Shown piece after piece: positions 1-8,060 of a stretch of 28,015 bases of DNA. The translations under genes were made by a program, and so were the position numbers. The notes under the pieces were generated by a model that worked only from the letters and a program-made list of their open reading frames with translations, was not told the DNA's origin and did no database searches. The number at the start of each line of letters is the position of its first letter. The stretch's first letter is position 1. The DNA comes from an uncultured Muribaculum sp. (GTDB lineage Bacteria; Bacteroidota; Bacteroidia; Bacteroidales; Muribaculaceae), in NCBI GenBank assembly GCA_910578785.1, contig CAJTSJ010000035.1:1-28015 (forward strand), read 5' to 3'.

Positions 1-228
1 CATCTCCGACGTGCCCTACGAGGTAGGGGCATCTCCAAGACCCCACGTACCGGGGTCTACGCCCCCTAAACGTGGGGTTTCGCATATCATGCGTCTTCGA
101 CGCATACACAGACTCGCCGCAAGGGCGACATCGGCGACGGAGCCAATACGTGCCGGAGGTGGCCGACGGGCAGACATATGACGGATGGGAACGGACGTCA
201 GAAATGCCGGGCTATGTGCGTCGGAGGA
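1..228. repeat. Hairpin-rich intergenic repeat, copy 1
   Basis: This stretch recurs at 361-632 with high identity at a fixed 360-base offset up to position 177. It is dense in inverted repeats. CCCCACGT at 41-48 pairs with ACGTGGGG at 70-77, with a nested GGGG/CCCC pair inside. ATGCGTC at 89-95 pairs with GACGCAT at 99-105 around a TTC loop. CCCTAC-GAG-GTAGGG lies near position 14-28. Open frames exist on both strands but look like by-products of the GC-rich palindromes, so I call no gene. The copy begins at the first base of the window, so the full unit may extend to the left. It resembles a dispersed intergenic element of Bacteroidales (inference); its function is unknown. Confidence 0.85.
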
Positions 229-360
229 GCAGGCGCGTCGGAGACGCGACCATGTGTTGAACCTCACGATAAAGCCACGACAGTGGCGTTCGTGGGGACA
301 GGAGCATGACAAAAAGACACAACGTCGGAGACGTTGAACCAGGTGGCTTTAAATGTCGCA
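229..360. other. Spacer between the two repeat copies, with small hairpins
   Basis: This spacer has no supported gene. It contains short stem-loops with the same style of GGA loop as the repeats. GCGTC-GGA-GACGC lies at about 236-248 and AACGTC-GGA-GACGTT at about 321-335. GCCAC-GACA-GTGGC lies at about 273-286. The word GTTGAACC occurs after both GGA-loop hairpins (about 257 and 333), which suggests the repeat family has a modular build and that the spacer belongs to the same element. Confidence 0.5.
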
Positions 361-632
361 CATCTCCGACGTGCCCCACGAGGGAGGGGCTTCTCCAAGA
401 CCCCACGTACCGGGGTCTACGCCCCCTAAACGTGGGGTTTCGCATATCATGCGTCTTCGACGCATACACAGGTTCGCCCTCCGGGCGAGACCGGCGACGG
501 AGCCAATGCGCGCCGGAGGCGACCGACGGGGAGACATGCGGACGTACGGACCGTACGTCCCTACATTTCGTGGTATGATATATGACGGATGGGAACGGAC
601 GTCAGAAATGCCGGGGCAATGTGCGCCGCAGG
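361..632. repeat. Hairpin-rich intergenic repeat, copy 2, with 44-base insertion
   Basis: This is the second copy of the element at 1-228. The same CCCCACGT/ACGTGGGG stem sits at 401-408 and 430-437, and the same TTC-loop hairpin follows. Relative to copy 1 it carries 44 extra bases at about 538-581. That insertion contains a near-perfect palindrome at 540-560, a 10-bp stem around a single central A. After the insertion, homology resumes with ATGACGGATGGG and continues to about 632. The copy ends some 80 bases before the pncB start, so it forms or abuts the pncB upstream region. Confidence 0.85.
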
Positions 633-713
633 GGGGATGGATTGCGGAGAGGGGGCGAACCGTTGCGGCGGGGAGGGCGTTTATATGTTAAGTATTTAAT
701 TATCCGATATAAG

Positions 714-1913
714 ATGCGACAAATCATCACCCACTTTACGGACGACGACCTTTATAAATTTACGATGTGCTGCGCGGTAATCGAAAATTATCCGCGCACG
801 CGTGTCAAATATAAGTTCATCGACCGCACCGGCACGATATACCCGAAGGGATTCGCCGACGAGCTTCGCCGCCAGATAGCCATGCTCGAAAACCTCGCAA
901 TCACCGAGGAGGAGATAGCGTTCATGAAACGCCGGTGCCGCTACATACCCGACTGGTTTTACAGTTTCCTCAAGGGGTTCAGATATGACCGGCGCTGGGC
1001 CACGGTCAGCCAGGACGAGGAGGGGCATCTGAGCGTAGAGTTCGAGGGGTGCTGGAGCAACACCATAATGCTTGAAGTGAAGGTGCTTGCGATAATCTCG
1101 GAACTGTACTACATGATGACCGGGCAGGCCGACAGCCTGGACTACGGCGCGCACTATGACCGGTCGTTCGGAAAGGCAGAACGGCTTATCGAGGCCGGAT
1201 GCACATTCAGCGACTTCGGAACGCGCCGAAGGGCTTCGTTCAAGGCGCAGGACACGGCGGTCAAGGCCATGAAGGAGTGCCAGAACGGACTGAAGGGCCC
1301 CGAAAGCTTCATCGGCACGAGCAACGTGTACTTCGCCATGAAGTATGACCTCACCCCGGTCGGAACCATGGCCCACGAACTGATATGCGCCCTCGCCGGC
1401 ATGTACGGTCCTCAGATGGCCAACTATCTGGCCATGAAGACGTGGTCAAAGACCTACCGCGGGGCGTTGGGCACATTCCTGTATGACACATACGGCTGGC
1501 GCATATTCAGCCTGAACTTTTCGGAGGACTACGCCAACATGTTCAAGGGCCTGCGGGTGGACAGCGGCGACAACTACAAGGAGCTTGACATGATTGTGGA
1601 GAAATACAGGTCGCTCAACATCGACCCTCGAAGCAAGCAAATCGTGTTCAGCAACGGACTCGACGTGGACGAGGCGATAAGAATTCAGAAATATGCGGAG
1701 GGGAAGTGCCAGCCGTCGTTCGGCATAGGCACATACTTCACCAACAACTTCCCTGACGTGAAGCCGATGAACATAGTGATAAAACTGCTGGCGGTGAAGA
1801 TCACGGAGTCGTGGCCGTTCTACTGCAGCACATGCAAACTGAGCGAGGACCACGGTAAATATACGGGCGACGAGGCCACCGTAAGGCGCTTCAAGGAGGC
1901 CATGCACCTATGA
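714..1913 (+). CDS. pncB: Nicotinate phosphoribosyltransferase
   Basis: This enzyme converts nicotinate, PRPP and ATP to nicotinate mononucleotide, the entry step of the Preiss-Handler NAD salvage route in the cytoplasm. The product is 399 residues, the usual length for bacterial PncB. Visible family signatures are TDDDLYKFTM at 9-18, SDFGTRRR at about 166-173, and PVGTMAHE at 215-222, in which His221 matches the phosphorylated histidine region of the family. DSGDNYKE lies at 283-290 and IVFSNGLD further on. The frame stays open upstream to 582, but that extension is arginine/glycine-rich and runs into the repeat, so the ATG at 714 directly before RQIITHF is the real start. No TAnnTTTG promoter is clear. 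Its last 6 bases overlap the 3' end of the convergent transporter gene. Confidence 0.95.
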   Translation: MRQIITHFTDDDLYKFTMCCAVIENYPRTRVKYKFIDRTGTIYPKGFADELRRQIAMLENLAITEEEIAFMKRRCRYIPDWFYSFLKGFRYDRRWATVSQDEEGHLSVEFEGCWSNTIMLEVKVLAIISELYYMMTGQADSLDYGAHYDRSFGKAERLIEAGCTFSDFGTRRRASFKAQDTAVKAMKECQNGLKGPESFIGTSNVYFAMKYDLTPVGTMAHELICALAGMYGPQMANYLAMKTWSKTYRGALGTFLYDTYGWRIFSLNFSEDYANMFKGLRVDSGDNYKELDMIVEKYRSLNIDPRSKQIVFSNGLDVDEAIRIQKYAEGKCQPSFGIGTYFTNNFPDVKPMNIVIKLLAVKITESWPFYCSTCKLSEDHGKYTGDEATVRRFKEAMHL

Positions 1914-3572
1914 GAGCACGAGCACGAGTATCTGCGACAACAGGACGCGGACAAACATGCCGAGGGGATAGACCGTGGCGTAGGCCACGGCGGCATTGTC
2001 GCCCGGCAGGGTGTCGTTGGCATAGTTCAAAGCCATCGGATTGGCCATAGCGCCGCACACCATGCCGCAGGCGGAGCCAAAATCGACGCCGCTCCTGCGC
2101 ACTGCCCACGCCGCCATTATGATGACCGGCACTATGGTTATCAGGAAGCCGAAACTGATCCACGCGAGTCCGTCGGCGCACATGATCGTGTCGAAAAATC
2201 CGGCTCCGGACTCAAGGCCGAGGCACGCAAGATAGAGGCTAAGGCCGATGCCCCGCAGCATGAGGTTGGCCGAGCGCGTAGTGTACGTGACCAGATGCAG
2301 GCGCGGTCCGAACCGGCCGAGCAGAATCCCTACAATCATAGGCCCACCGGCGAGGCCGAGCCTTACCGGCATGGATATTCCGGGAATGACGATGGGAATC
2401 GAGCCGACTATAAGCCCGAGCACCATGCCGATGAAAATGACGGCAAGATTGGGGTCGCGCAACGTGGCCTCGGTATTGCCGAGGAGCTTTGCCACCGCGT
2501 CGATGGCTTTCTGGTCGCCGACGACGGTGAGACGGTCGCCGAGCTGCAGAATCAGTCCGGGAGTGGCGAGAAGACGCACTCCGGCGCGGGTGACGCGCGA
2601 AATGTTGATGTCGTAGCTGTTGCGAAGGCGCAGCGAGCCGAGACGCTTGCCGTTGATCTCAGGGCGCGTAACCACTATGTGGCGGCTTACCACGTCGGAA
2701 TCGAGGGCGTTCCAATCGATGTCCACGGCATTGTAGTCGCGGTCTTCCTGACGGCCGAATATTATTCGAAGCTCGGGAAGCTCGTCGTCGGTGGTCACGA
2801 CAAGCAACCTGTCGCCTGAACGGAGCACAGTGTCGCCGGCAGGTATGGTCACAGTTCCGTCGCGCCACAGACGGCTGATGACGAAGCGGCCCTTGGCGGC
2901 CTTGGCGACGTCGCGTATGGTCAGACCGTCGATGCCCGGATTTTCGACGCTGAACCCCGCCACAAACGTGTGGTCGGCCTCATCGGCCGAGACGCCGCGG
3001 CGTATGTCGGACGGACGCACAAACAGCTTGCGCACCACTATCATAGCCAGAATCACACCTACCACACCGAGCGGATAGGTCACGGCGCATCCGAGGGCGG
3101 CACCCTGCGCACTCAGTCCAAGCTGCTCAAGCGCCTGCTGGGCGGCACCGAGCGCCGGAGTGTTGGTGGTGGCCCCGCACAGCACCCCTATCATGTCGCT
3201 CATGGGCATCGAAAAGATGAAGCAGAAAGAGACCGCCATCAATGTGCCGAGCAGAATCACCCACAGGCCGAGCAGGTTAAGCCCCACTCCGCCACTACGG
3301 AACGAGCTGAAAAAGCCGGGGCCGACCTTCAGACCCAATTCATAAACAAACAGAACCAAGCCGAAACTCTGTGCATAAGACAGCATGGCCGGGTCGATGC
3401 TGAAGCCCAGGTGGCCGGCAAGAATGCCCATAAAAAAGACAAAGGTGACGCCGAGACCTATCCCGCCGACCTTTATCTTGCCAAGCCCCAGACCGGCCGC
3501 AATAATCACCGACATGACTATCACGGCCTGCAGCGGCGTATGATCGAAAAAAAGACTTTCTATCCAATTCAT
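1908..3572 (-). CDS. YidE/YbjL/AspT-type antiporter with two RCK_C domains
   Basis: This is an inner-membrane transporter of the aspartate:alanine exchanger family. The 554-residue product has the classic layout: about five membrane segments (residues 12-182), two soluble TrkA-C/RCK_C domains (about 200-273 and 296-366), then about five more segments (374-553). The two halves carry the paired motifs CGATTNTPAL (132-141) and CGAMANPMAL (506-515), typical of the internal duplication. The substrate cannot be read from sequence; dicarboxylates or amino acids are known for relatives. An ATG at 3590 would add six residues (MSNFAP), but a TAATTTTG element (3578-3585) lies inside that extension, and family members usually begin like MNWIESLFF, so I prefer 3572. 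It converges on pncB with a 6-base overlap and has no room for a separate terminator. Confidence 0.9.
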   Translation of the reverse strand: MNWIESLFFDHTPLQAVIVMSVIIAAGLGLGKIKVGGIGLGVTFVFFMGILAGHLGFSIDPAMLSYAQSFGLVLFVYELGLKVGPGFFSSFRSGGVGLNLLGLWVILLGTLMAVSFCFIFSMPMSDMIGVLCGATTNTPALGAAQQALEQLGLSAQGAALGCAVTYPLGVVGVILAMIVVRKLFVRPSDIRRGVSADEADHTFVAGFSVENPGIDGLTIRDVAKAAKGRFVISRLWRDGTVTIPAGDTVLRSGDRLLVVTTDDELPELRIIFGRQEDRDYNAVDIDWNALDSDVVSRHIVVTRPEINGKRLGSLRLRNSYDINISRVTRAGVRLLATPGLILQLGDRLTVVGDQKAIDAVAKLLGNTEATLRDPNLAVIFIGMVLGLIVGSIPIVIPGISMPVRLGLAGGPMIVGILLGRFGPRLHLVTYTTRSANLMLRGIGLSLYLACLGLESGAGFFDTIMCADGLAWISFGFLITIVPVIIMAAWAVRRSGVDFGSACGMVCGAMANPMALNYANDTLPGDNAAVAYATVYPLGMFVRVLLSQILVLVLS

Positions 3573-3577
3573 GGGTG

Positions 3578-3610
3578 CAAAATTAGACATTTTTCCCCGA
3601 ACCGCTCCAA
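3578..3610 (-). promoter_or_regulatory. Candidate promoter of the AspT-type antiporter
   Basis: On the minus strand TAATTTTG (3578-3585) matches the Bacteroidota -7 element TAnnTTTG. A TTG at 3608-3610 is a possible -33 element with a 22-base spacer. Only five bases separate the -7 element from the ATG at 3572, so the transcript would be nearly or fully leaderless. The gap is otherwise AT-rich and shared with the divergent hydrolase promoter. Confidence 0.4.
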
Positions 3611-3726
3611 CAGAGGCCTGATATTTGCCAAATAATCGCGACGCGGAAGGACAACGACAGACCTGATTTATCCGTTTTTAGAAGATAATATATCCAATTA
3701 TGTAAAAATATCAGGAGGTATTTCGA

Positions 3727-3734
3727 TATCTTTG
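3727..3734 (+). promoter_or_regulatory. TATCTTTG promoter element of the hydrolase gene
   Basis: TATCTTTG is an exact match to the Bacteroidota -7 consensus. It lies 30 bases before the ATG at 3765, which leaves a leader of about 25 bases. It excludes the in-frame TTG at 3732 as a start because that codon lies inside the promoter. No strong -33 element is visible. Confidence 0.7.
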
Positions 3735-3764
3735 CATCAACTTAAACTTATCAATCTTATCAAC

Positions 3765-4685
3765 ATGAACAAAATAGCAACCCTGCTGATGATTTTATGC
3801 GCCATCAACCTCTCGGCAACCAACCCTTCCGATAAAAACCTGCCGGATATAGACTATGTGGGCGACAGCATAGAAGGCCACAGACTCGACATACATCTGC
3901 CCGACACTGGAGCCGACTCCTACCCTGCCGTCATTCTGATTTACGGCAGCGCATGGTTTGCGGACAACGCCAAGGAAATGGCATTCAACACCATGGGTAA
4001 AACCCTACTTGACAATGGCTTTGCCGTGGCGACAATAAACCACCGCTCAAGCATGAAGGCAAAATACCCGGCACAGATCCAGGATGTGAAGGCCGCAATC
4101 AGATATGTAAGGGCAAATGCCGGGAAATACGGCATCGACCCGTCGTTCATAGCCATCGGCGGATTCTCGTCAGGCGGACATCTGTCGGCACTGGCGGGAG
4201 CGACCAACGGCATAAAGCGACATAAAGCCGGGAAAACGGAAATAGACATCGAAGGAAAGCTCGGCGAGTTTACCGACACGGACAGCCATGTAGACGCGGT
4301 GGTCGACTGGTTCGGCCCCATCGACATGAGCAGAATGGAAAACTGCCAGACTACCAAAGACGGCAATTCGCCCGAGGCAGTGCTGATAGGCGGAGCGCCC
4401 GCCGACAATCCGGAGCTGATCGAACTGCTCAACCCGATGACGTACATCAACGCCGACTGTCCGAAATTTCTCGTCATACACGGCGATACCGACGACGTAG
4501 TGCCGCACTGCCAGAGCGTGTACTTCTCAGAACTGCTCGACAAAAACGGACTCCTCGAGGAGTTCGTGACCGTTCCGGGCGGCGGACACGGCCCCGTGAC
4601 GTTCAACGACGACACCTTCAGACGCATGACCGACTTCCTTAAAAAGGAACTCGAGGCCAAACGGCGCCGACAGACAAATCCGTAA
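3765..4685 (+). CDS. Secreted alpha/beta hydrolase, esterase-like (BD-FAE-like)
   Basis: This is a serine hydrolase of the carboxylesterase type, 306 residues, with a probable Sec signal peptide (MNKIATLLMILCAINLSA), so it likely acts in the periplasm. The nucleophile elbow is GFSSG at 133-137 (Ser135). HGDTDDVVP at 239-247 supplies the acidic residue (probably Asp243), and GGGHG at 272-276 supplies the histidine (His275). The oxyanion region reads LIYGSAW instead of the more common HGG. Bacteroidota relatives include feruloyl/acetyl-xylan esterases that trim plant polysaccharides, but no glycan-utilisation genes flank this one, so the substrate is open. It is monocistronic with its own TATCTTTG promoter. 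No clear terminator follows before the next promoter at 4734. Confidence 0.85.
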   Translation: MNKIATLLMILCAINLSATNPSDKNLPDIDYVGDSIEGHRLDIHLPDTGADSYPAVILIYGSAWFADNAKEMAFNTMGKTLLDNGFAVATINHRSSMKAKYPAQIQDVKAAIRYVRANAGKYGIDPSFIAIGGFSSGGHLSALAGATNGIKRHKAGKTEIDIEGKLGEFTDTDSHVDAVVDWFGPIDMSRMENCQTTKDGNSPEAVLIGGAPADNPELIELLNPMTYINADCPKFLVIHGDTDDVVPHCQSVYFSELLDKNGLLEEFVTVPGGGHGPVTFNDDTFRRMTDFLKKELEAKRRRQTNP

Positions 4686-4733
4686 CAGACTGATTTTTTC
4701 GCCACAGTCAGCCATCGGACGGCAATATTTTTG

Positions 4734-4741
4734 TAACTTTG
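4734..4741 (+). promoter_or_regulatory. TAACTTTG promoter element of the surface-decoration operon
   Basis: TAACTTTG matches the TAnnTTTG consensus and lies 30 bases upstream of the ATG at 4772. It is the only promoter-like element I see for the three genes from 4772 to 8841, which are spaced 13 bases apart or overlap, so they probably form one transcript. Confidence 0.65.
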
Positions 4742-4771
4742 CCTTTAAATTTCCCACATCGAGTTTTATAT

Positions 4772-6583
4772 ATGCAAGCAATCATATTAGCAGCCGGACT
4801 GGGACGAAGACTGGGCGAACTGACATCGGACAACACTAAATGTATGGTCGAGGTCAACGGAGTGACACTTATCGACCGTATGCTCGAACAGCTCAGCCGT
4901 CTTCCGATAGACCGCGTGGTCATCATAATCGGCTACCGAGGCGACAAACTTAAGAAATTCATAGGCAACCGTTATCCGTGGCTCAACATCGAATATGTCG
5001 AGAACACAGCCTATGAATCGACCAACAACATCTACTCCCTGTGGCTTGCCAAAGACAAGCTTGTGGAAGACGACACGCTGCTTCTGGAATCGGACATCGT
5101 GTTTGAGGACGGGACGCTGCGCGCCCTTTACGATGAGAGCTGTCCGGACGTGGCGCTCGTGGCAAAATACGAGCCATGGATGGACGGCACGATGGTGCGC
5201 CTCGACCCGGCGGGAAACATAAGCTCGTTTGTCCCCAAGTCGGCTTTCAGCTACAAGGATATCGACTCATACTACAAGACGGTCAACATCTACAAGTTAA
5301 GCCGCGGCTTCGTCAACGCATATTATCTGCCGTTCCTTGAAGCCTACATCAAGGCCATGGGCAATAACGAGTATTACGAACAGGTGCTCCGGGTGGTCAC
5401 GATGATTGACTCGTGCAACATCAAAGGCCTGCCCGTCGGCGACCTGAAATGGTATGAAATCGACGATGTGCAGGACCTGAAAATCGCAGAAGTGATCTTC
5501 GCCGACCCCGAACACCGCCTGGCCATGCTCCAGAAGAGCTATGGCGGATACTGGCGTTACCACGGGATGAAAGATTTCTGCTATCTGGTAAATCCGTATT
5601 TTCCGCCACAAAGGATGCTCGACGAGATGCAGGCCAACTTCGAGCCGCTGCTGCGCCAATATCCGTCGGGCATGAATGTCAACACGCTCCTGGCATCGAA
5701 ATATTTCGGCATAAAGCAAAGCTATACGGCCATAGGCAACGGCGCGGCCGAACTGATCAAGGAACTGATGGACATGACCGAGGGACGGCTCGGGGTGACG
5801 ATTCCGACATTCGAGGAATATGTCAACCGTCTGCCCGCCGACCGCACAGTCACATTTATGCCTGAGAATCAATCGTTCACATATACTTCGGCCGACCTCA
5901 TCCGATACTTTTCAGACAAGGATATAAGCACGCTTCTCCTGATAAATCCTGACAACCCTTCGGGCAATTTCATTCCCGTGAAAGAGGACAGGAGTCTGCT
6001 TGAATGGGCTAAAGAACGCGGTATCAGGCTCATACTCGACGAGTCGTTTGTGGACTTCGCCACAGGAGGCACCGCCAACACCATGCTTAAAGACGACATT
6101 CTTGAAGCCTATCCCAACCTTTGCGTGGTAAAGAGCATCTCCAAGTCATACGGAGTGCCGGGAATACGCCTCGGCATCACGGCAAGCGCCGACACAAAGC
6201 TTATAGCCGAACTCCGCCGCCGATGTGCAATATGGAACATCAATTCGTTCGGAGAATACTACATGCAGATATTCGGCAAGTATGAAGCCGACTACAGACG
6301 TGCCTGCATCAAATTCGGACAGGTGCGCGACCGCATGTTCAGCGGTCTGTCGGCCATCACCTATCTGCGCGTAATTCCCTCCCAGGCCAACTATTTCCTG
6401 TGCGAGGTGATGCCGCCGTTCACGGCCCACGGACTTGCGCTGGAACTGCTGACACGCGGAAACATCCTTATCAAAGACTGCTCGTCGAAGCGGGGTTTTC
6501 CAGAAGGAGCGCAATTTATACGTATTGCCGTTCGCGACACTGCCGACAACGACGCCCTGATTGAAGCACTCAGGGTCCTCTAA
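4772..6583 (+). CDS. Fused LicC-like nucleotidyltransferase and CobD/HisC-like PLP enzyme
   Basis: This 603-residue protein joins two enzymes. Residues 1-245 are a sugar-nucleotidyltransferase fold of the LicC/phosphocholine cytidylyltransferase type. It shows the LAAGLGRRLG loop (6-15), Lys23, LLESDIVFED (104-113, metal-binding Asp108) and WYEIDDVQDL (227-236). Residues 250-603 are a fold-type I PLP enzyme. It shows NPDNPSG (392-398), ILDESFVDF (421-429, Asp423), Schiff-base Lys458 in SISKSYGVPG, Arg466, and FIRIAVRD (582-589). That half reads more like CobD (threonine/serine-phosphate decarboxylase) or HisC than class V AEP transaminase. The fusion probably makes a CDP-linked amine or phosphonate, for instance CDP-ethanolamine from phosphoserine (inference), for the LicD enzyme two genes down. 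The ATG at 4772 begins exactly at the nucleotide-binding strand. Confidence 0.85.
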   Translation: MQAIILAAGLGRRLGELTSDNTKCMVEVNGVTLIDRMLEQLSRLPIDRVVIIIGYRGDKLKKFIGNRYPWLNIEYVENTAYESTNNIYSLWLAKDKLVEDDTLLLESDIVFEDGTLRALYDESCPDVALVAKYEPWMDGTMVRLDPAGNISSFVPKSAFSYKDIDSYYKTVNIYKLSRGFVNAYYLPFLEAYIKAMGNNEYYEQVLRVVTMIDSCNIKGLPVGDLKWYEIDDVQDLKIAEVIFADPEHRLAMLQKSYGGYWRYHGMKDFCYLVNPYFPPQRMLDEMQANFEPLLRQYPSGMNVNTLLASKYFGIKQSYTAIGNGAAELIKELMDMTEGRLGVTIPTFEEYVNRLPADRTVTFMPENQSFTYTSADLIRYFSDKDISTLLLINPDNPSGNFIPVKEDRSLLEWAKERGIRLILDESFVDFATGGTANTMLKDDILEAYPNLCVVKSISKSYGVPGIRLGITASADTKLIAELRRRCAIWNINSFGEYYMQIFGKYEADYRRACIKFGQVRDRMFSGLSAITYLRVIPSQANYFLCEVMPPFTAHGLALELLTRGNILIKDCSSKRGFPEGAQFIRIAVRDTADNDALIEALRVL

Positions 6584-6596
6584 AACCGGCGTCAAC

Positions 6597-8060
6597 ATGT
6601 CATCAGGCAGAAAAGTGGTGTTCGGAACAGTATGGTCGACGGTTGACCGGTTCGGCAACATGGCCATACAGTTTGTGGTCAACATGGTGCTGGCCAACCT
6701 CGTTCTGCCCGTCGACTTCGGCTACATCGGCGTACTTGCCATATTCATGGCGGTGTCGCAGGTGCTCATCGACGGAGGATTCGCCACAGCCCTTATACAG
6801 AAGAAAGAGCCTACGCAGACCGACTATTCCACCATATTTTTCTGGAACGCAGGGCTTGCCGTAGTACTGTATCTGGCGCTCTTCACGCTTGCACCGGTCA
6901 TTTCGGGATTCTTCCGTATGCCGATTCTTACCGATGTCCTGCGCCTGTTTGGTATAATGCTCATATTCAGCGCCTTGTCACAGGTGCATGCCGTAAGGCT
7001 CCGCAAGTCGATGGCCTTCCGCACCATAGCTATCGTCAACATCCTGTCATACACCGTCGCCGGAGCCGTGGCCATCTATATGGCCGCGGAAGGCTTGGGA
7101 GTGTGGGCCCTTGTGGCCATGCAGCTCGTCAACACCGGCATGGCCTTCCTGCTATATTTTACCGTCACCAGATGGAAGCCGACCATAACGTTTTCGACCA
7201 CGGCGTTTAAGTCGATGTTTCACTTCGGAGGCTACCTGCTGGCGGCGAGCCTGCTCCAGGAAGTGTGCAAGAACATTCCGAGCATCATCATCGGCCGGCG
7301 TTTTTCGCCCGCCCAGATGGGCTACTACTCTCAGGCCAACAAGCTCGACCAGATAAATTCATACGCCATACCGCAGGCACTCGTGCAGGCCATATTCCCC
7401 TACTATTCGCAGATTCAGGACAATCGCGAACAACTCGCCGCCACTCTGCTTCGCTGTGTCAGGGTGATAGCCTTCTGCATCTTCCCCATACTCGGCCTGC
7501 TCATAATCATAGCCCCCGACCTTATCACTCTGCTGTGGGGCGACGAATGGCTCCCGGCCGCCCCGTATTTCCGTATACTGTGCTGCGGAGGCATATTCAC
7601 ATGCCTGCAGAACATCAATTTCTATGCCGTAGCGGCCAGGGGCCAAAGCAAGGAGCTGTTTCGCTGGAGTTTCTACAAATGGGGCATGCTGACCGTCCTG
7701 CTCCTGACCGGTATGCTGTTCGGCATGCAAGGCATCATGTGGGCCTTCGTCATCAGCAATGCCAACATCTATGCCGTCAACGCCCTGCTGGCCCAGCGCC
7801 ACACCGGACTGCGATTCACCCGACAGATACGCGGATGGATGCCTACCGCCATAGCCACGGTCATATCCATCGGTACGGCCTTCTTTGTCGGATTCCTATG
7901 CCGCTCGGGGATGCTTGGAGGAGCGTCGATGTCGATGATGATAGCGTCCTTCATCATGAGCTATGCCTGCATAACGGCCCTGTTCAGTTTCCGAGCAGTG
8001 GACGATGTCGCTTCAATCATCAAGCAATTAATCAATCGAAAGAAAAATGCCAACAACTGA
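6597..8060 (+). CDS. Wzx/WzxC-like polysaccharide flippase
   Basis: This is an integral inner-membrane protein of the MOP superfamily (polysaccharide_synt type), 487 residues, with about 12-14 hydrophobic segments through its whole length. The N-terminus (SSGRKVVFGTVWSTVDRFG) and the stretch SIIIGRRFSPAQMGYYSQA are typical of WzxC-like lipid-linked glycan exporters. It probably moves an undecaprenyl-linked oligosaccharide across the inner membrane. The ATG at 6597 lies 13 bases after the stop of the previous gene, and the 3' end overlaps the LicD gene by 14 bases, so translation is likely coupled. No glycosyltransferases adjoin it, so the glycan is assembled elsewhere. Confidence 0.88.
   Translation: MSSGRKVVFGTVWSTVDRFGNMAIQFVVNMVLANLVLPVDFGYIGVLAIFMAVSQVLIDGGFATALIQKKEPTQTDYSTIFFWNAGLAVVLYLALFTLAPVISGFFRMPILTDVLRLFGIMLIFSALSQVHAVRLRKSMAFRTIAIVNILSYTVAGAVAIYMAAEGLGVWALVAMQLVNTGMAFLLYFTVTRWKPTITFSTTAFKSMFHFGGYLLAASLLQEVCKNIPSIIIGRRFSPAQMGYYSQANKLDQINSYAIPQALVQAIFPYYSQIQDNREQLAATLLRCVRVIAFCIFPILGLLIIIAPDLITLLWGDEWLPAAPYFRILCCGGIFTCLQNINFYAVAARGQSKELFRWSFYKWGMLTVLLLTGMLFGMQGIMWAFVISNANIYAVNALLAQRHTGLRFTRQIRGWMPTAIATVISIGTAFFVGFLCRSGMLGGASMSMMIASFIMSYACITALFSFRAVDDVASIIKQLINRKKNANN

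Noticed and set aside
16..578. Several 60-110 residue reading frames on both strands within the repeats
   Set aside because: They follow the palindromic repeat in multiple frames, are Arg/Pro/Cys-rich, match no domain and have no start signals; they are by-products of the repeated DNA.
1..632. CRISPR array or tandem repeat interpretation of the hairpin region
   Set aside because: There are only two long copies 360 bases apart with diverged interiors; there are no short regular repeats with unique spacers and no cas genes.
696..1376. 226-residue minus-strand frame opposite pncB
   Set aside because: It lies wholly antisense to a well-supported enzyme and shows no domain or start signal.
2970..3635. 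221-residue plus-strand frame opposite the antiporter
   Set aside because: It is His/Gln/Glu-rich low-complexity sequence produced by reading a membrane protein gene in antisense.
3629..3654. Alternative antiporter promoter (ATTATTTG with upstream TTG on the minus strand)
   Set aside because: The -7 match is poor and the spacer is only 15 bases, outside the normal 19-22 range.
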